Positions 34,820-42,810 of a stretch of 64,000 bases of DNA are shown piece after piece; position 1 is the first letter of the stretch; the number at the start of each line of letters is the position of its first letter. The position numbers and the translations under genes were made by a program. The DNA comes from Vampirovibrionales bacterium (lineage in GTDB: Bacteria; Cyanobacteriota; Vampirovibrionia; Vampirovibrionales; Vampirovibrionaceae), in contig JARXAD010000003.1 of the NCBI GenBank assembly GCA_029866025.1, positions 124,001 through 188,000 on the forward strand, written 5' to 3'. The notes beneath the pieces were generated by a model, which saw nothing but the letters and a program-made list of their open reading frames with translations, was not told the DNA's origin and did no database searches.

Positions 34820-35115
34820 CTATCCCGTTAAATCTCGCAGGTTAATCAGTGCACAACCCAGTTTAAACAAGGCTTCGTAGTTTTTACTTTTGTACTCCCG
34901 CCTCACTACCAGCTTTCCAAACCCATCCAAAGAATTTCTCAATCAAATAGGGTTGCTTGTATAATAGGCCTTGGCGCCCACCTACGAACCTCCTTCTTCT
35001 GATTTCGCTTAGGAATTATCGGCGTTAATCCTCGGTTTTCCAAAAGGTGGACAGTGTTTGCCGAAGATTTTTAGAGTCATGCTCTAGATCGGGAGTGATA
35101 CAGCCAGACTTGGGG
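34820..35115 (-). pseudogene. IS5-like transposase remnant (C-terminal part)
   Basis: Reading the minus strand in three frames gives DLEHDSKNLRQTL (compare DKGYDSxxLRxxL of IS5 transposases), then ENRGLTPIIPKRNQKKEVRR (compare RGIxPVIPPRxNRK), then YLIEKFFGWVW, and finally KLVVRREYKSKNYEALFKLG before a stop at 34820. The order is right for an IS5-family DDE transposase, but frameshifts separate each piece and the N-terminal half is missing. No terminal inverted repeats were found. Confidence 0.7.
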
Positions 35116-35931
35116 AGGAGTGGTATAGTGTCACTGACTGCAACGTAGCCACTCTGGCCACTTGGAGCAATGGGGCCGACTTTAAGCGTCAGATCGTCTT
35201 GATTAACGAGAACGATAATTTTGCTTGTCTTGTGCTGTCAACCCTTATAACAGGCTCTGCTAATTTGGTCGCCCTTTTATTGCTACCAGCACGGTAACAT
35301 CCAAATGCAACAGGCCCAAAGATTCCACTTCGTCTCGCTTTAACCAGTGGAGTGACCGGTCAAAAAGCCGTCCTTCACCCAGTGTTAGAAGCGTCGGTGG
35401 GTGGTGGATTTAGGCACGAATCCAGGCAGATCCTGGATATTACACTGCTGGACACCGGTAATGATTATGAAACGAATGGTTCCAAAGCATTCCCGATCCC
35501 GTATTTTCGATCGTCCCACATCGTTTTGAAAGATGAAAAACTCAATCCGTTACCACAGAGAATCTTTTAACAGTTTGTATTGCATCTCACACCCTACGAA
35601 AACGAAGACACCCTTTATTTTACAGCACCATTACGGGATGGACTCTAATAATGTTGGCCCACTTATCAATATAAAATTTACAAAAGGCAAAGTCTTTGTT
35701 ATTAATATTACTTATGATTAACCATTCAAATACAACTTTTATCAAATAAAAACATCTTAATAAGGTGTTTTGCCTGATTAAGTCCTGAGCCACACCTAAA
35801 TTAATAATTCAATACCTTTAAGGTAAGAAAAGCTGCCTTTCAAATGTTAGAGAAACACATTATTTTACGTGTAATTTGCACTTACGTTGTTTTCTCTCAT
35901 CATTCCCTAGTTCCCAAAACCCTCTCTATAG
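35116..35931. other. Gene-free region between transposase remnant and tRNA-Pro
   Basis: Short open frames exist (for example 35352-35570, plus) but show no recognisable protein, no ribosome binding site and odd composition. It may be old mobile-element debris attached to the IS5-like remnant. The last 200 bp are very AT-rich. Confidence 0.5.
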
Positions 35932-36008
35932 TGGTCGGGATGACAGGATTTGAACCTGCGACCCCGTCGTCCCGAACGACGTGCGCTACCAAGCTGCGCT
36001 ACATCCCG
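35932..36008 (-). tRNA. tRNA-Pro (anticodon CGG)
   Basis: 77 nt on the minus strand, CCA encoded. Acceptor stem CGGGATG/CATCCCG, D arm with AGCGCAGCTTGGTAGCGC, anticodon loop TTCGGGA giving CGG, and T arm AGGTTCAAATCCT. It marks the right edge of the AT-rich accessory block. A degraded copy of its 5' part lies about 120 bp upstream of it. Confidence 0.95.
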
Positions 36009-36057
36009 ACACAACAACGACGAGAAGGCTATTTAACCGCCTTTGGCACGAAAAAAC
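36005..36057. repeat. Tandem direct repeat unit 1 (tRNA-Pro leader)
   Basis: A 53-bp segment starting inside the tRNA-Pro acceptor stem (CCCGACACAACAACGACGAG...) and covering its 5' leader. It recurs at 36128-36180 with three mismatches, at an offset of 123 bp. A shorter shared piece, CACCCTCTGGCAA, occurs at 36103 and 36191. Confidence 0.9.
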
Positions 36058-36099
36058 AACTATCTCTCTTATTCAGCTTGGCAGCGCACTGGTGCACGT

Positions 36100-36135
36100 G
36101 ACCACCCTCTGGCAAGCTGCCCACCTTCCCGACAC
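36100..36135 (-). pseudogene. Decayed partial tRNA-Pro copy
   Basis: Directly before repeat unit 2, the stretch ending CAAGCTGCCCACCTTCCCGAC aligns with the 5' half of the intact tRNA-Pro (CCAAGCTGCGCTACATCCCGAC), about 20 matches in 28 positions. The tandem duplication therefore included part of the tRNA gene, and this copy has decayed beyond function. Confidence 0.55.
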
Positions 36136-36180
36136 AACAACGACGAGAAGGCTATTTAATCGCCTTTGACAGGAAAAAAC
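36128..36180. repeat. Tandem direct repeat unit 2
   Basis: Second copy of the 53-bp tRNA-Pro leader segment, differing from unit 1 at three positions (C/T, G/A and C/G). It is followed by unrelated sequence leading to the 56-aa ORF. Confidence 0.9.
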
Positions 36181-36296
36181 CGCACTTGTTCACCCTCTGG
36201 CAAAGTCCGTCCCAAACAATTTACGACTCAAAATAACAGTGTTCCCCCTAAGTGGCGATTACCTGCACTAATAGCCGTTGAAAAAGTGACGTGGAT

Positions 36297-36467
36297 TTAC
36301 AAGAAGATAATGAGGGCTACCAAGTTAAGGAGCATCACGCCCAGCCATACCTTAAACACAGGACCCAAACTGTTTAGCCAGCCGCGCACCAACTCTTGAG
36401 ACGACAACGTCATGGTGCTGGACAGTTGGGACGGGTCAGCTTGGTTAATCCACGTGCGAAAGGGCAT
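36297..36467 (-). CDS. Small single-pass membrane protein (56 aa)
   Basis: An ORF of 56 codons, below usual length cut-offs. It begins MPFRTWINQADPSQLSS and ends with a hydrophobic helix, VFKVWLGVMLLNLVALIIFL, right at the C-terminus. The ATG is preceded by a purine stretch AGAGAGAGAT. It follows the flippase-like gene by 115 bp on the same strand and could be an accessory subunit of that glycolipid pathway. C-tail-anchored topology is an inference from the hydrophobicity. Confidence 0.6.
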   Translation of the reverse strand: MPFRTWINQADPSQLSSTMTLSSQELVRGWLNSLGPVFKVWLGVMLLNLVALIIFL

Positions 36468-36582
36468 AAAATATCTCTCTCTGGATGATTCGGCGGCATT
36501 GCAAGGGAACGATATCTTTAGACTAATTCATCACCAAGCGGCTTTCATCCATCAGCCAATGTAAACCATTGGGTGGATTAGA

Positions 36583-37554
36583 CTAAACCGAGGACTCCAA
36601 AGCCTCTGGCCGAGGTTCTTCGGGGGAATCTAGAAACCACACAACCCCGCCCAGTAAACTAACCGCCGTAAACACGCCGGCAAAGGCCAAGGCAAAAGCC
36701 AAGCCATCAGCAGCGTTAAAGCCAGCATGGGTAAAAAACCACTGATAACCGCCTTCTCTAATTCCAAAACCAGCAAAGGCAATGGGCAAAATGCTAAGCA
36801 GGTTCACCACCCCGTACGTGGCCGTTAAATAAAATGTGGAGAGGCTCCACCCAAAACCTGCCAGCAACCACAGATGAATGGCCACCATCAGCCCTTGAAC
36901 CACAAAGGACAGCCCGATACTATGCACCCAAAACTGAGGCGATCGCCAGGTCAACAAAGCGTCTTCTAAAAAATGTAGCGCTTTAACCTTACGTGATAAG
37001 GAAGCCAACTTTACATAGACTCCATCCACACTCAGCCACAAGACCAATCCCACAAAACCCAGCAGACCCACGCCACCCATACCCCACACCAAGCTGTTGG
37101 GCAAATGAAACCCAGAGGGCCCAACCAGGCTGTTGTACCCCCAACAAGCAAGGCCTGTAATCCAAAGCATCGCCAGCAACCCACTTCCCCTCTCTGCCAA
37201 AACGGTTAAAAAAGCTTCTCGTCTTTTACGCTGGCAGGCTTGGGCTTGCCAGAGAACCTTAGCGCCATCGCCCCCCATGGAGCCGGGCAGGCACATGGAA
37301 AAAAACATGCCCATCAAATACCAACGAAGGTATTGTCCATACGAGGCCTCAAACCCTTGAGTCGCACTAAGCTGCTGCCATCGATACGCACTAATGGCCT
37401 GGCTTAAAAAATACACCCCCATACACCCCAACATGGTGCCCACTGGCACTCGTTGTAATGATTTTAACGTGGTTTCCACGCCTGAAAACCAAACCAAGGC
37501 CACCAATAATCCAAGACTAATGACAATTTTTAGCAGTGCTTTCCAGCCGCGCAT
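36583..37554 (-). CDS. Lysylphosphatidylglycerol synthase TM-region/UPF0104 (YbhN-like) membrane protein
   Basis: 323 residues from ATG 37554 (GAGG nine bases upstream; the frame opens with TTG at 37569). About eight membrane helices. The family motif region reads YLMGMFFSMCLPGSMGGDGA and later FGIREGGYQWFF near the C-terminus. Members resemble the flippase part of MprF or AglD and are often paired with lipid-linked glycosyltransferases, as here: the GT2 gene lies 24 bp upstream in the same operon. Confidence 0.88.
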   Translation of the reverse strand: MRGWKALLKIVISLGLLVALVWFSGVETTLKSLQRVPVGTMLGCMGVYFLSQAISAYRWQQLSATQGFEASYGQYLRWYLMGMFFSMCLPGSMGGDGAKVLWQAQACQRKRREAFLTVLAERGSGLLAMLWITGLACWGYNSLVGPSGFHLPNSLVWGMGGVGLLGFVGLVLWLSVDGVYVKLASLSRKVKALHFLEDALLTWRSPQFWVHSIGLSFVVQGLMVAIHLWLLAGFGWSLSTFYLTATYGVVNLLSILPIAFAGFGIREGGYQWFFTHAGFNAADGLAFALAFAGVFTAVSLLGGVVWFLDSPEEPRPEALESSV

Positions 37555-37578
37555 GACGTACCGCCTCAATAGCAGCGA

Positions 37579-38613
37579 CTAACAAGCTTTACCCGTAGGA
37601 TTATCCACCGAGAGCACGGCTTTGATTTTATAGATGGGCTTTTGCTGGGATTCGTAATACGTGCGCACCTGAATTTCGGCAATGAGGCCGGTACTTACCA
37701 ATTGCACGCCTGTTAAAAACAGCAAGCCGTCCAGTACAAACAGGGGGCGGTTGCCAATGGAAAAGCCCAGCAAGAATTTTTGGTAAGCCAAATACAGGCC
37801 AATCAGCGTTGCTAAGCCAATTAGCATCATCCCGGCACGACCAAACAAATGGATGGGACGCGTGAAGAATCGCTTCATGAGCAGCACGGTCATGAGATCC
37901 AGAAGCACTTTAAAGGTGCGGCCAATACCGTACTTGCTAGTGCCAGCGTTGCGTTCGCGGTGCTGAACGGGTACTTCTTTAATAATGGCGCCATCAATAC
38001 TGGCCAAAGCCGGGATAAATCGATGCATTTCCCCGTATAGCGGCACATCTTTGGCAATTTCGGCCCGATATACCTTCAGTGAGCAGCCATTGTCATGCAC
38101 GTGCACGCCAGTGACTTGAGCAATCAACCAATTGGCAATAGCCGATGGCAGCTTTCGCATCACGGCGTTGTCTTTACGGGCCTGGCGCCACCCTTGAATG
38201 ATATCCACCTCTTCCGTGTCCATCATGTCAATCAGTTTGGGCACTTCAGAAGGATCGTTCTGCAAATCACCATCCAGCGTGACGATGTACTTGCCTCGAG
38301 CTTGGGCAAACCCAGCCGCCGTGGCAGGGGTTTGGCCAAAATTACGCTTTAAACACACCACTCGCAGCTCAGGAAATTCAGGCAATAAGGCCTGAAGGCG
38401 CTTAACGGTAGTATCTTTAGAGCCATCGTCTACCAAAATCAATTCGTAGGGGCGATTCAGTTTTTTACCTACGGTGGTCAGTTCTTCTACCAAGGGCCGG
38501 ACGTTGTCTTCTTCGTTGTACACGGGCACAATAAAGCTCACGCCTATGGCGGTGTTAGAAGCGTACGCTGAAGGGCTAGCGGTTAATTCAGGTGAAGCAG
38601 TGAGAGTTTGCAT
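37579..38613 (-). CDS. GT2 glycosyltransferase, polyprenyl-phosphate (DPM1/ArnC-like) type with two C-terminal TM helices
   Basis: 344 residues from the ATG at 38613. The GT-A core has SFIVPVYNEEDNVRPLVEEL, ILVDDGSKDTT, a TLDGDLQNDPSEVP acidic motif and the HRERNAGTSKYG block conserved in polyprenyl-phosphate sugar transferases. Two helices close to the C-terminus (about 225-250 and 265-290) anchor it in the inner membrane. It probably loads a sugar onto undecaprenyl phosphate. The following YbhN-like gene may take part in handling the product. Confidence 0.92.
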   Translation of the reverse strand: MQTLTASPELTASPSAYASNTAIGVSFIVPVYNEEDNVRPLVEELTTVGKKLNRPYELILVDDGSKDTTVKRLQALLPEFPELRVVCLKRNFGQTPATAAGFAQARGKYIVTLDGDLQNDPSEVPKLIDMMDTEEVDIIQGWRQARKDNAVMRKLPSAIANWLIAQVTGVHVHDNGCSLKVYRAEIAKDVPLYGEMHRFIPALASIDGAIIKEVPVQHRERNAGTSKYGIGRTFKVLLDLMTVLLMKRFFTRPIHLFGRAGMMLIGLATLIGLYLAYQKFLLGFSIGNRPLFVLDGLLFLTGVQLVSTGLIAEIQVRTYYESQQKPIYKIKAVLSVDNPTGKAC

Positions 38614-38824
38614 ACGCAAAAGAACCCCATAAATAAAGACAACAGAGACCATCTAGCCTACCACTAACAGGCCCCACAAGGGCCTTAATTAAGGTGTAAA
38701 ATCTATTCCCACCACGTTTAAAGCATTATTCTTTGATTTTGACCTGACTGCAGCCAAAGCACATACCCAATAAATTAAGAGGGCAAGCTGGGCCACAGAC
38801 TATAAAACAAAGACTAACAGTGGA

Positions 38825-38901
38825 TGGTCGGGATGACAGGATTCGAACCTGCGACCCCCTGCTCCCAAAGCAGGTGCGCTACCAAGCTGCGCCACATCCC
38901 G
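38825..38901 (-). tRNA. tRNA-Pro (anticodon TGG)
   Basis: 77 nt on the minus strand with encoded CCA. Nearly identical to the tRNA-Pro at 35932 outside the anticodon stem; acceptor CGGGATG/CATCCCG. Loop TTTGGGA gives anticodon TGG. The 200 bp between it and the next gene on the right contain no other gene. Confidence 0.95.
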
Positions 38902-39132
38902 AGATTTGAAGAATACTTAGTGTAGCCAGACTCACCTTAATAAACAACCATTAATTGATTGATGGGGTTGAGCCAGCAGATCATTAGTATTTATTAATCT
39001 TTTAAGCGGCAATTTGGATCTTCTCAAAACGTTTATATTAATAAGAGAGAGAAATATATCTAAACCCTAAACCCCATACGCCCATCATTTACAATCTGGG
39101 AATGTTTGAGAGAGAAAGAGAGATTACTGATT

Positions 39133-39483
39133 ATGATGAATATGGCAGCAATGGGCGCTATGCGCTCTGGGGTTTCCCCTCAAATGGGTAACCCAATGAC
39201 CCCCGGTGCTGGAGCCATACCTGCCATGGCAGGTATGGCTCCAGGTAATAACTTAGGCGTCCCTCAATCCGCCATGGGCGATAACGATGTGGGGGTCCTC
39301 TTGCAACAAGCAGATTCAATTGTTCAAAGCACCAAAGCCATGTTTGGTGGGCAGCCCCTCAGCTTGGTCGCCTCCCAACTGCAAATGCAAAAACAGGCCT
39401 CTCAGCAAGCGGGTCTTGGTGGTGCCGGCGGCGGCATGGGCGGTGCCAACAGCCTTGGCAGCATGCTAAATCAATTAGCCTAG
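39133..39483 (+). CDS. Gly/Met/Ala-rich hypothetical protein
   Basis: 116 residues from the ATG at 39133 (GAGAG ten bases upstream; a TTG at 39106 is open in frame). Low complexity with Met, Gly, Ala and Pro abundant: MMNMAAMGAMRSGVSPQMGN, later a GLGGAGGGMGGANSLGSM tail. The middle (VGVLLQQADSIVQSTKAMFG) could form a helix. No family recognised. A perfect 36-bp palindrome lies inside the coding sequence. It converges on tatC with a 9-bp gap. Confidence 0.65.
   Translation: MMNMAAMGAMRSGVSPQMGNPMTPGAGAIPAMAGMAPGNNLGVPQSAMGDNDVGVLLQQADSIVQSTKAMFGGQPLSLVASQLQMQKQASQQAGLGGAGGGMGGANSLGSMLNQLA
39209..39244. repeat. Perfect 36-bp palindrome inside a coding sequence
   Basis: Two 18-nt arms, each the exact complement of the other with no spacer, centred on CCATGG (arm: CTGGAGCCATACCTGCCA). 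Read as protein it encodes GAIPAMAGMAPG, so it partly mirrors itself at the amino-acid level. It would form a strong hairpin in the mRNA or a cruciform in DNA. Confidence 0.95.
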
Positions 39484-39492
39484 ATCCACGAT

Positions 39493-40272
39493 CTAAACCG
39501 AATCGACGGCCTTGGGCGATTGAGCCCCTTCCATCAGGCGAATGGCCACCCAGCTAACCATGTACAAGACCCCCAAGAGACCTGCCACCAGCAGCATGCT
39601 TAGGGGATCTTGTGACGGGGTCAGCACGGCCCCGGCCAGCAACAAGCCTAAGCAGGCTTCGCGCCACCGTGTAGCGAGTTGCGCACTGGTAATCCAGCCC
39701 AGCTTGGCTAAAAATACCAACACCAAGGGGAATTCGGCCACCAAGCCCACTAGCAAAATTAACGAGAGGCAAAACCCTACGTAGCGATCCACAGAAATCC
39801 AGTTTTCGGCTACACCAGAGGCGAACTCTAGCAAAAAGGCCAGCGCCGTCGGTATCACCACCACGGCAGAAAACACAGCGCCTACCCCAAACAACACGGC
39901 ACCCCCCAGCACAATGGCAATTAAAGGCCAGCGCTCTTTTTGGGTAAGCCCCGGCAACACAAAGCGTAACGTATGGTACAACACCATGGGCGATGCCCCT
40001 ACGGCTCCCACCACCATCGCCAGCTTCAGGCTTGCAAACAAGGTTTCGCCCGGTGTGATTTGCACCAAATGAAAGGACGTGGTGGGCGATACCCACGTGG
40101 TGAGAGACACCATCCAGCGAATGAGGGACGGGGCCAAAAATAAGGCCCCACCAAAGGTCACCACCAACGTTCCCACGCACCAAAATAGGCGGGTACGCAG
40201 CTCTTCCAAATGGGCCATCATGGCCATTTGTTCATCCGAAGATTGGGTTTTCTCAGTAGAATTAATACTCAT
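39493..40272 (-). CDS. tatC: Sec-independent translocase subunit TatC
   Basis: 259 residues with six membrane helices. TatC recognises twin-arginine signal peptides. The family features are visible: MAHLEELRTRLFWCVGTLVV at the N-terminus, TPGETLFASLKLA between helices 1 and 2, and LTPSQDPLSMLLVA near the end. No tatA or tatB gene is adjacent in the window. It follows the SpoU methyltransferase by 14 bp on the same strand. Confidence 0.94.
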   Translation of the reverse strand: MSINSTEKTQSSDEQMAMMAHLEELRTRLFWCVGTLVVTFGGALFLAPSLIRWMVSLTTWVSPTTSFHLVQITPGETLFASLKLAMVVGAVGASPMVLYHTLRFVLPGLTQKERWPLIAIVLGGAVLFGVGAVFSAVVVIPTALAFLLEFASGVAENWISVDRYVGFCLSLILLVGLVAEFPLVLVFLAKLGWITSAQLATRWREACLGLLLAGAVLTPSQDPLSMLLVAGLLGVLYMVSWVAIRLMEGAQSPKAVDSV

Positions 40273-40286
40273 TCAAGAAGGTCTTA

Positions 40287-41168
40287 TTAACTCAAACCAC
40301 GATGAGCAGCAGCCTCAGCCACTAAAATACTCCCGCACACCCCAACGTTCAAACTGTCTACCCCTGCTGCCATGGGGATGGTAATCCACTGAGGATTCTC
40401 CGAAGGAGACACAATGCCATGGCCTTCGTTACCCAATACCAGTAAGGTGGGTTGCTGCCAGTTCACTTCACGGTACGACGTCAACACGGCATCCACGCCA
40501 CTACCGCCCGTATACAAAATTTGCCCGTTGGGTTGAACCTGTTGAAAATGCTCCATCACGGTGGCTAATTCCGCATCCACACGCCATGGCACAGCAAACA
40601 CCGCTCCCGAGGAGGCTCGAATCACCTTAGGATTACTCACATCGACACTGGGATGAATCAGTACCATACCCGTGACACCAAAGGCCCATGCGCTACGTAG
40701 CAAGGTACCCGCATTGCCCGGATCCTGCACGCCATCCAACACCAGAATTAAAGCATTTGTTGTTTTCCAGGGCTGCCAGTTGGCCAAAGCATCGGGGCGG
40801 GGTGGTTCCACCAAGGCTCCCACCGACGTGGGCGATTCGGTTGTCATGGCCGCCTTTAAGGCGCGCTCCGAAGCACTCTGCATCACGCCAATGGTCGCGT
40901 GGTGTTCATCGGCCAAGGCTTGCAACTGAGGTGCCAAGCGGTGGGCATCGGCATCGTTAAGGAGAATATGGGTAAGGGTATGGCCCGCCTTCAGGGCTTC
41001 GATGACAGCATGTTGACCTTCCACCCACCACAAGCCGTTTTCGTTGCGGCCTTTATTGGTGTGGCAGGCCTTGATGGTTTGAATGAGAGGGTTTTTGGGG
41101 CTTTCAATAAAGCCGGGAGCCATCAATGACAGGGGCGATTGAGGGGCGTTGGTCACAGTAAAGTCCAT
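40287..41168 (-). CDS. SpoU/TrmH-family RNA 2'-O-ribose methyltransferase
   Basis: 293 residues. The SpoU motifs are complete: motif 1 VLDGVQDPGNAGTLLRSAWA, motif 2 LVLGNEGHGI and motif 3 IPMAAGVDSLNVGVCGSILV. An N-terminal substrate-binding domain (residues 20-110) of the L30e-like type precedes it (LWWVEGQHAVIEAL). It transfers a methyl group from SAM to a ribose 2'-OH, most likely in 23S rRNA; the exact nucleotide cannot be assigned. Confidence 0.92.
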   Translation of the reverse strand: MDFTVTNAPQSPLSLMAPGFIESPKNPLIQTIKACHTNKGRNENGLWWVEGQHAVIEALKAGHTLTHILLNDADAHRLAPQLQALADEHHATIGVMQSASERALKAAMTTESPTSVGALVEPPRPDALANWQPWKTTNALILVLDGVQDPGNAGTLLRSAWAFGVTGMVLIHPSVDVSNPKVIRASSGAVFAVPWRVDAELATVMEHFQQVQPNGQILYTGGSGVDAVLTSYREVNWQQPTLLVLGNEGHGIVSPSENPQWITIPMAAGVDSLNVGVCGSILVAEAAAHRGLS

Positions 41169-41230
41169 TCATATAAGCAAGCAGTCAAATAACAGGATGT
41201 GATCCTAGCACCTTTGCCGCCGCCATAGGG

Positions 41231-42706
41231 TCAACAAGGGCTAATATTGACCTCTATTTCAAAACGGCGTTGACAAGGGAAGGAGAATCGGATAGCGTGA
41301 CGCGATAAACCGGCCCACGCAAGAATTGTTTTAGCCCACGGTGTCATCAAGGCTTGCAATTTCTGCGCGTCATCGTCGTTTAACGCACGATCGGTGGGAA
41401 AATTGGAACGAACCTGCGATTGATACACGCCATCGTCCAGCAAGCGTATCGCCAAGGCCTGCCGAAACAATTCAGGCACCAATGAGCCGTTCTGAAAAGC
41501 CCAGTAGTGAATGAGGCCCATAGCAACCGTACTGCCCATGGCATTACCCGGCGTGTTCCATGCGCCATAGGCAATCAGGTTAACAGGGCAAGCATCGTAA
41601 GCCAGTAAAGCGTTTACCAAATCAGGCGACCCTCCATTGGCCGCCGCCACATCCGCTACCATGGTGGGTTTACCCAACGCCAAGGTGTTACGGAGTGATT
41701 GAATTTGCTCTTCGGTAGCCTTTGGAGCAGGGGCCTCGCAATAGTCTCCAAAAATTTCAACCTCGTTGGGTGGGGTATGGACCCATAGCACTGCATCCGC
41801 ATCGGCCAAGGAATCGATAATAGTACCTCCACATGCTGCCACGTGATGCGCCACCAAGGTGGTAATAGCTAGGCCATCGAACGTAGCCACTCTATTGGCC
41901 GTAGCAGGATTCGAATACACTATTGAAATTTTTGGCGCCACTTTGGGCGTTTGATCGGAATCGGGTGGAAACTTCTTCCACAGAACCTTAGCCAGCTGGC
42001 TGACTGCTACTTCATCGGCCCCCGTTTGAAAGGAAACTTTTTTCGACACGTTATGGCCATTCACGGCGCTTTTTAATAGATCCACTTCTTGGCGATTCAG
42101 GCCATATTCGCCGGTATCGTCTTGGCAAATGACCAGTGATTCCAGTGTTTGCCCTTTAGCCCAGTCTAAAAACGCCCGATGAATCACCATGTTTCGCCGG
42201 CGAGTCTCTAAAAAGTGACGACGCACTTCGGCGGGAATACTGGCCACCAAAGCGAGATCGGCTTGCCCATCACGGTGAATCTGGATGGAAAACTCCGACA
42301 GCGCCTTACCATAGGTGGCCCAATAGCCGGGCTCTTCGGCATCATTGTTATATACTGCGATGCGCATCACAGATGCAAAGCCATGCGCTTGGTTCAGGCA
42401 AGGCTGCCACGTGACCAAGCGTTCTTCCAGCAAGGTCAAGGGTTCTATCCCCATGCGAGAGGGAATTAACCCACCGTAAATCAGGGTATCCAAGGCAACG
42501 ATAAAAGGCACTTGGGCTTCAGCCAGCGAGAGAGAATCCACCCACGTTTGCAAATCGTCTTGTTTGGCAGGGGTTTTCAGATGCCCCAATATAGATTCTG
42601 GCGGGGTCAGCAATTCAACACCCGCCATACGCGCCAACAATTTTGGCCATGCCAAGCACACGGGGCGGGCGTCCAAAGGTATTAGGACAACGACAGGGAT
42701 TCCCAT
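41231..42706 (-). CDS. DUF4127 family protein
   Basis: 491 residues from ATG 42706, where GGAAGAG lies ten bases upstream; the frame extends to 42754. DUF4127 features: VVLIPLDARPVCLAWPKLLA at the start, IVALDTLIYGGLIPSRMG, MRIAVYNNDAEEPGYWATYG, a DDTGEYGLNR motif, and YGAWNTPGNAMGSTVA near the end. Many conserved Asp, His and Asn residues suggest a metal-dependent enzyme, but the family is uncharacterised to my knowledge. Single gene, divergent from the 42811 membrane protein. Confidence 0.88.
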   Translation of the reverse strand: MGIPVVVLIPLDARPVCLAWPKLLARMAGVELLTPPESILGHLKTPAKQDDLQTWVDSLSLAEAQVPFIVALDTLIYGGLIPSRMGIEPLTLLEERLVTWQPCLNQAHGFASVMRIAVYNNDAEEPGYWATYGKALSEFSIQIHRDGQADLALVASIPAEVRRHFLETRRRNMVIHRAFLDWAKGQTLESLVICQDDTGEYGLNRQEVDLLKSAVNGHNVSKKVSFQTGADEVAVSQLAKVLWKKFPPDSDQTPKVAPKISIVYSNPATANRVATFDGLAITTLVAHHVAACGGTIIDSLADADAVLWVHTPPNEVEIFGDYCEAPAPKATEEQIQSLRNTLALGKPTMVADVAAANGGSPDLVNALLAYDACPVNLIAYGAWNTPGNAMGSTVAMGLIHYWAFQNGSLVPELFRQALAIRLLDDGVYQSQVRSNFPTDRALNDDDAQKLQALMTPWAKTILAWAGLSRHAIRFSFPCQRRFEIEVNISPC

Positions 42707-42810
42707 CACAAAGGCTCTTCCAAATAACCCCTCTATTGTAACCTTTTGTAACATGCCGGTACAATAAAGTCATCTTGCTCTATTAATTCCTTACAAAAAA
42801 GCCTGCCTCT

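Noticed and set aside
35352-35570. 72-codon plus-strand ORF (GQKAVLHPVLEASVGGGF...)
   Set aside because: In mobile-element debris, no ribosome binding site and no recognisable family; too weak to list as a gene.
35844-36169. Two plus-strand ORFs of 62-85 codons overlapping tRNA-Pro
   Set aside because: They run through the tRNA gene and the tandem repeat and are chance open frames.
36005-36180. Possible CRISPR array
   Set aside because: Only two repeat copies, unequal flanks, and one of them is part of a tRNA gene; no cas genes in the window.
39554-40183. 209-codon ORF in another frame of tatC
   Set aside because: The other frame is an unmistakable TatC; this one has Cys/Arg/Gly-rich shadow composition.
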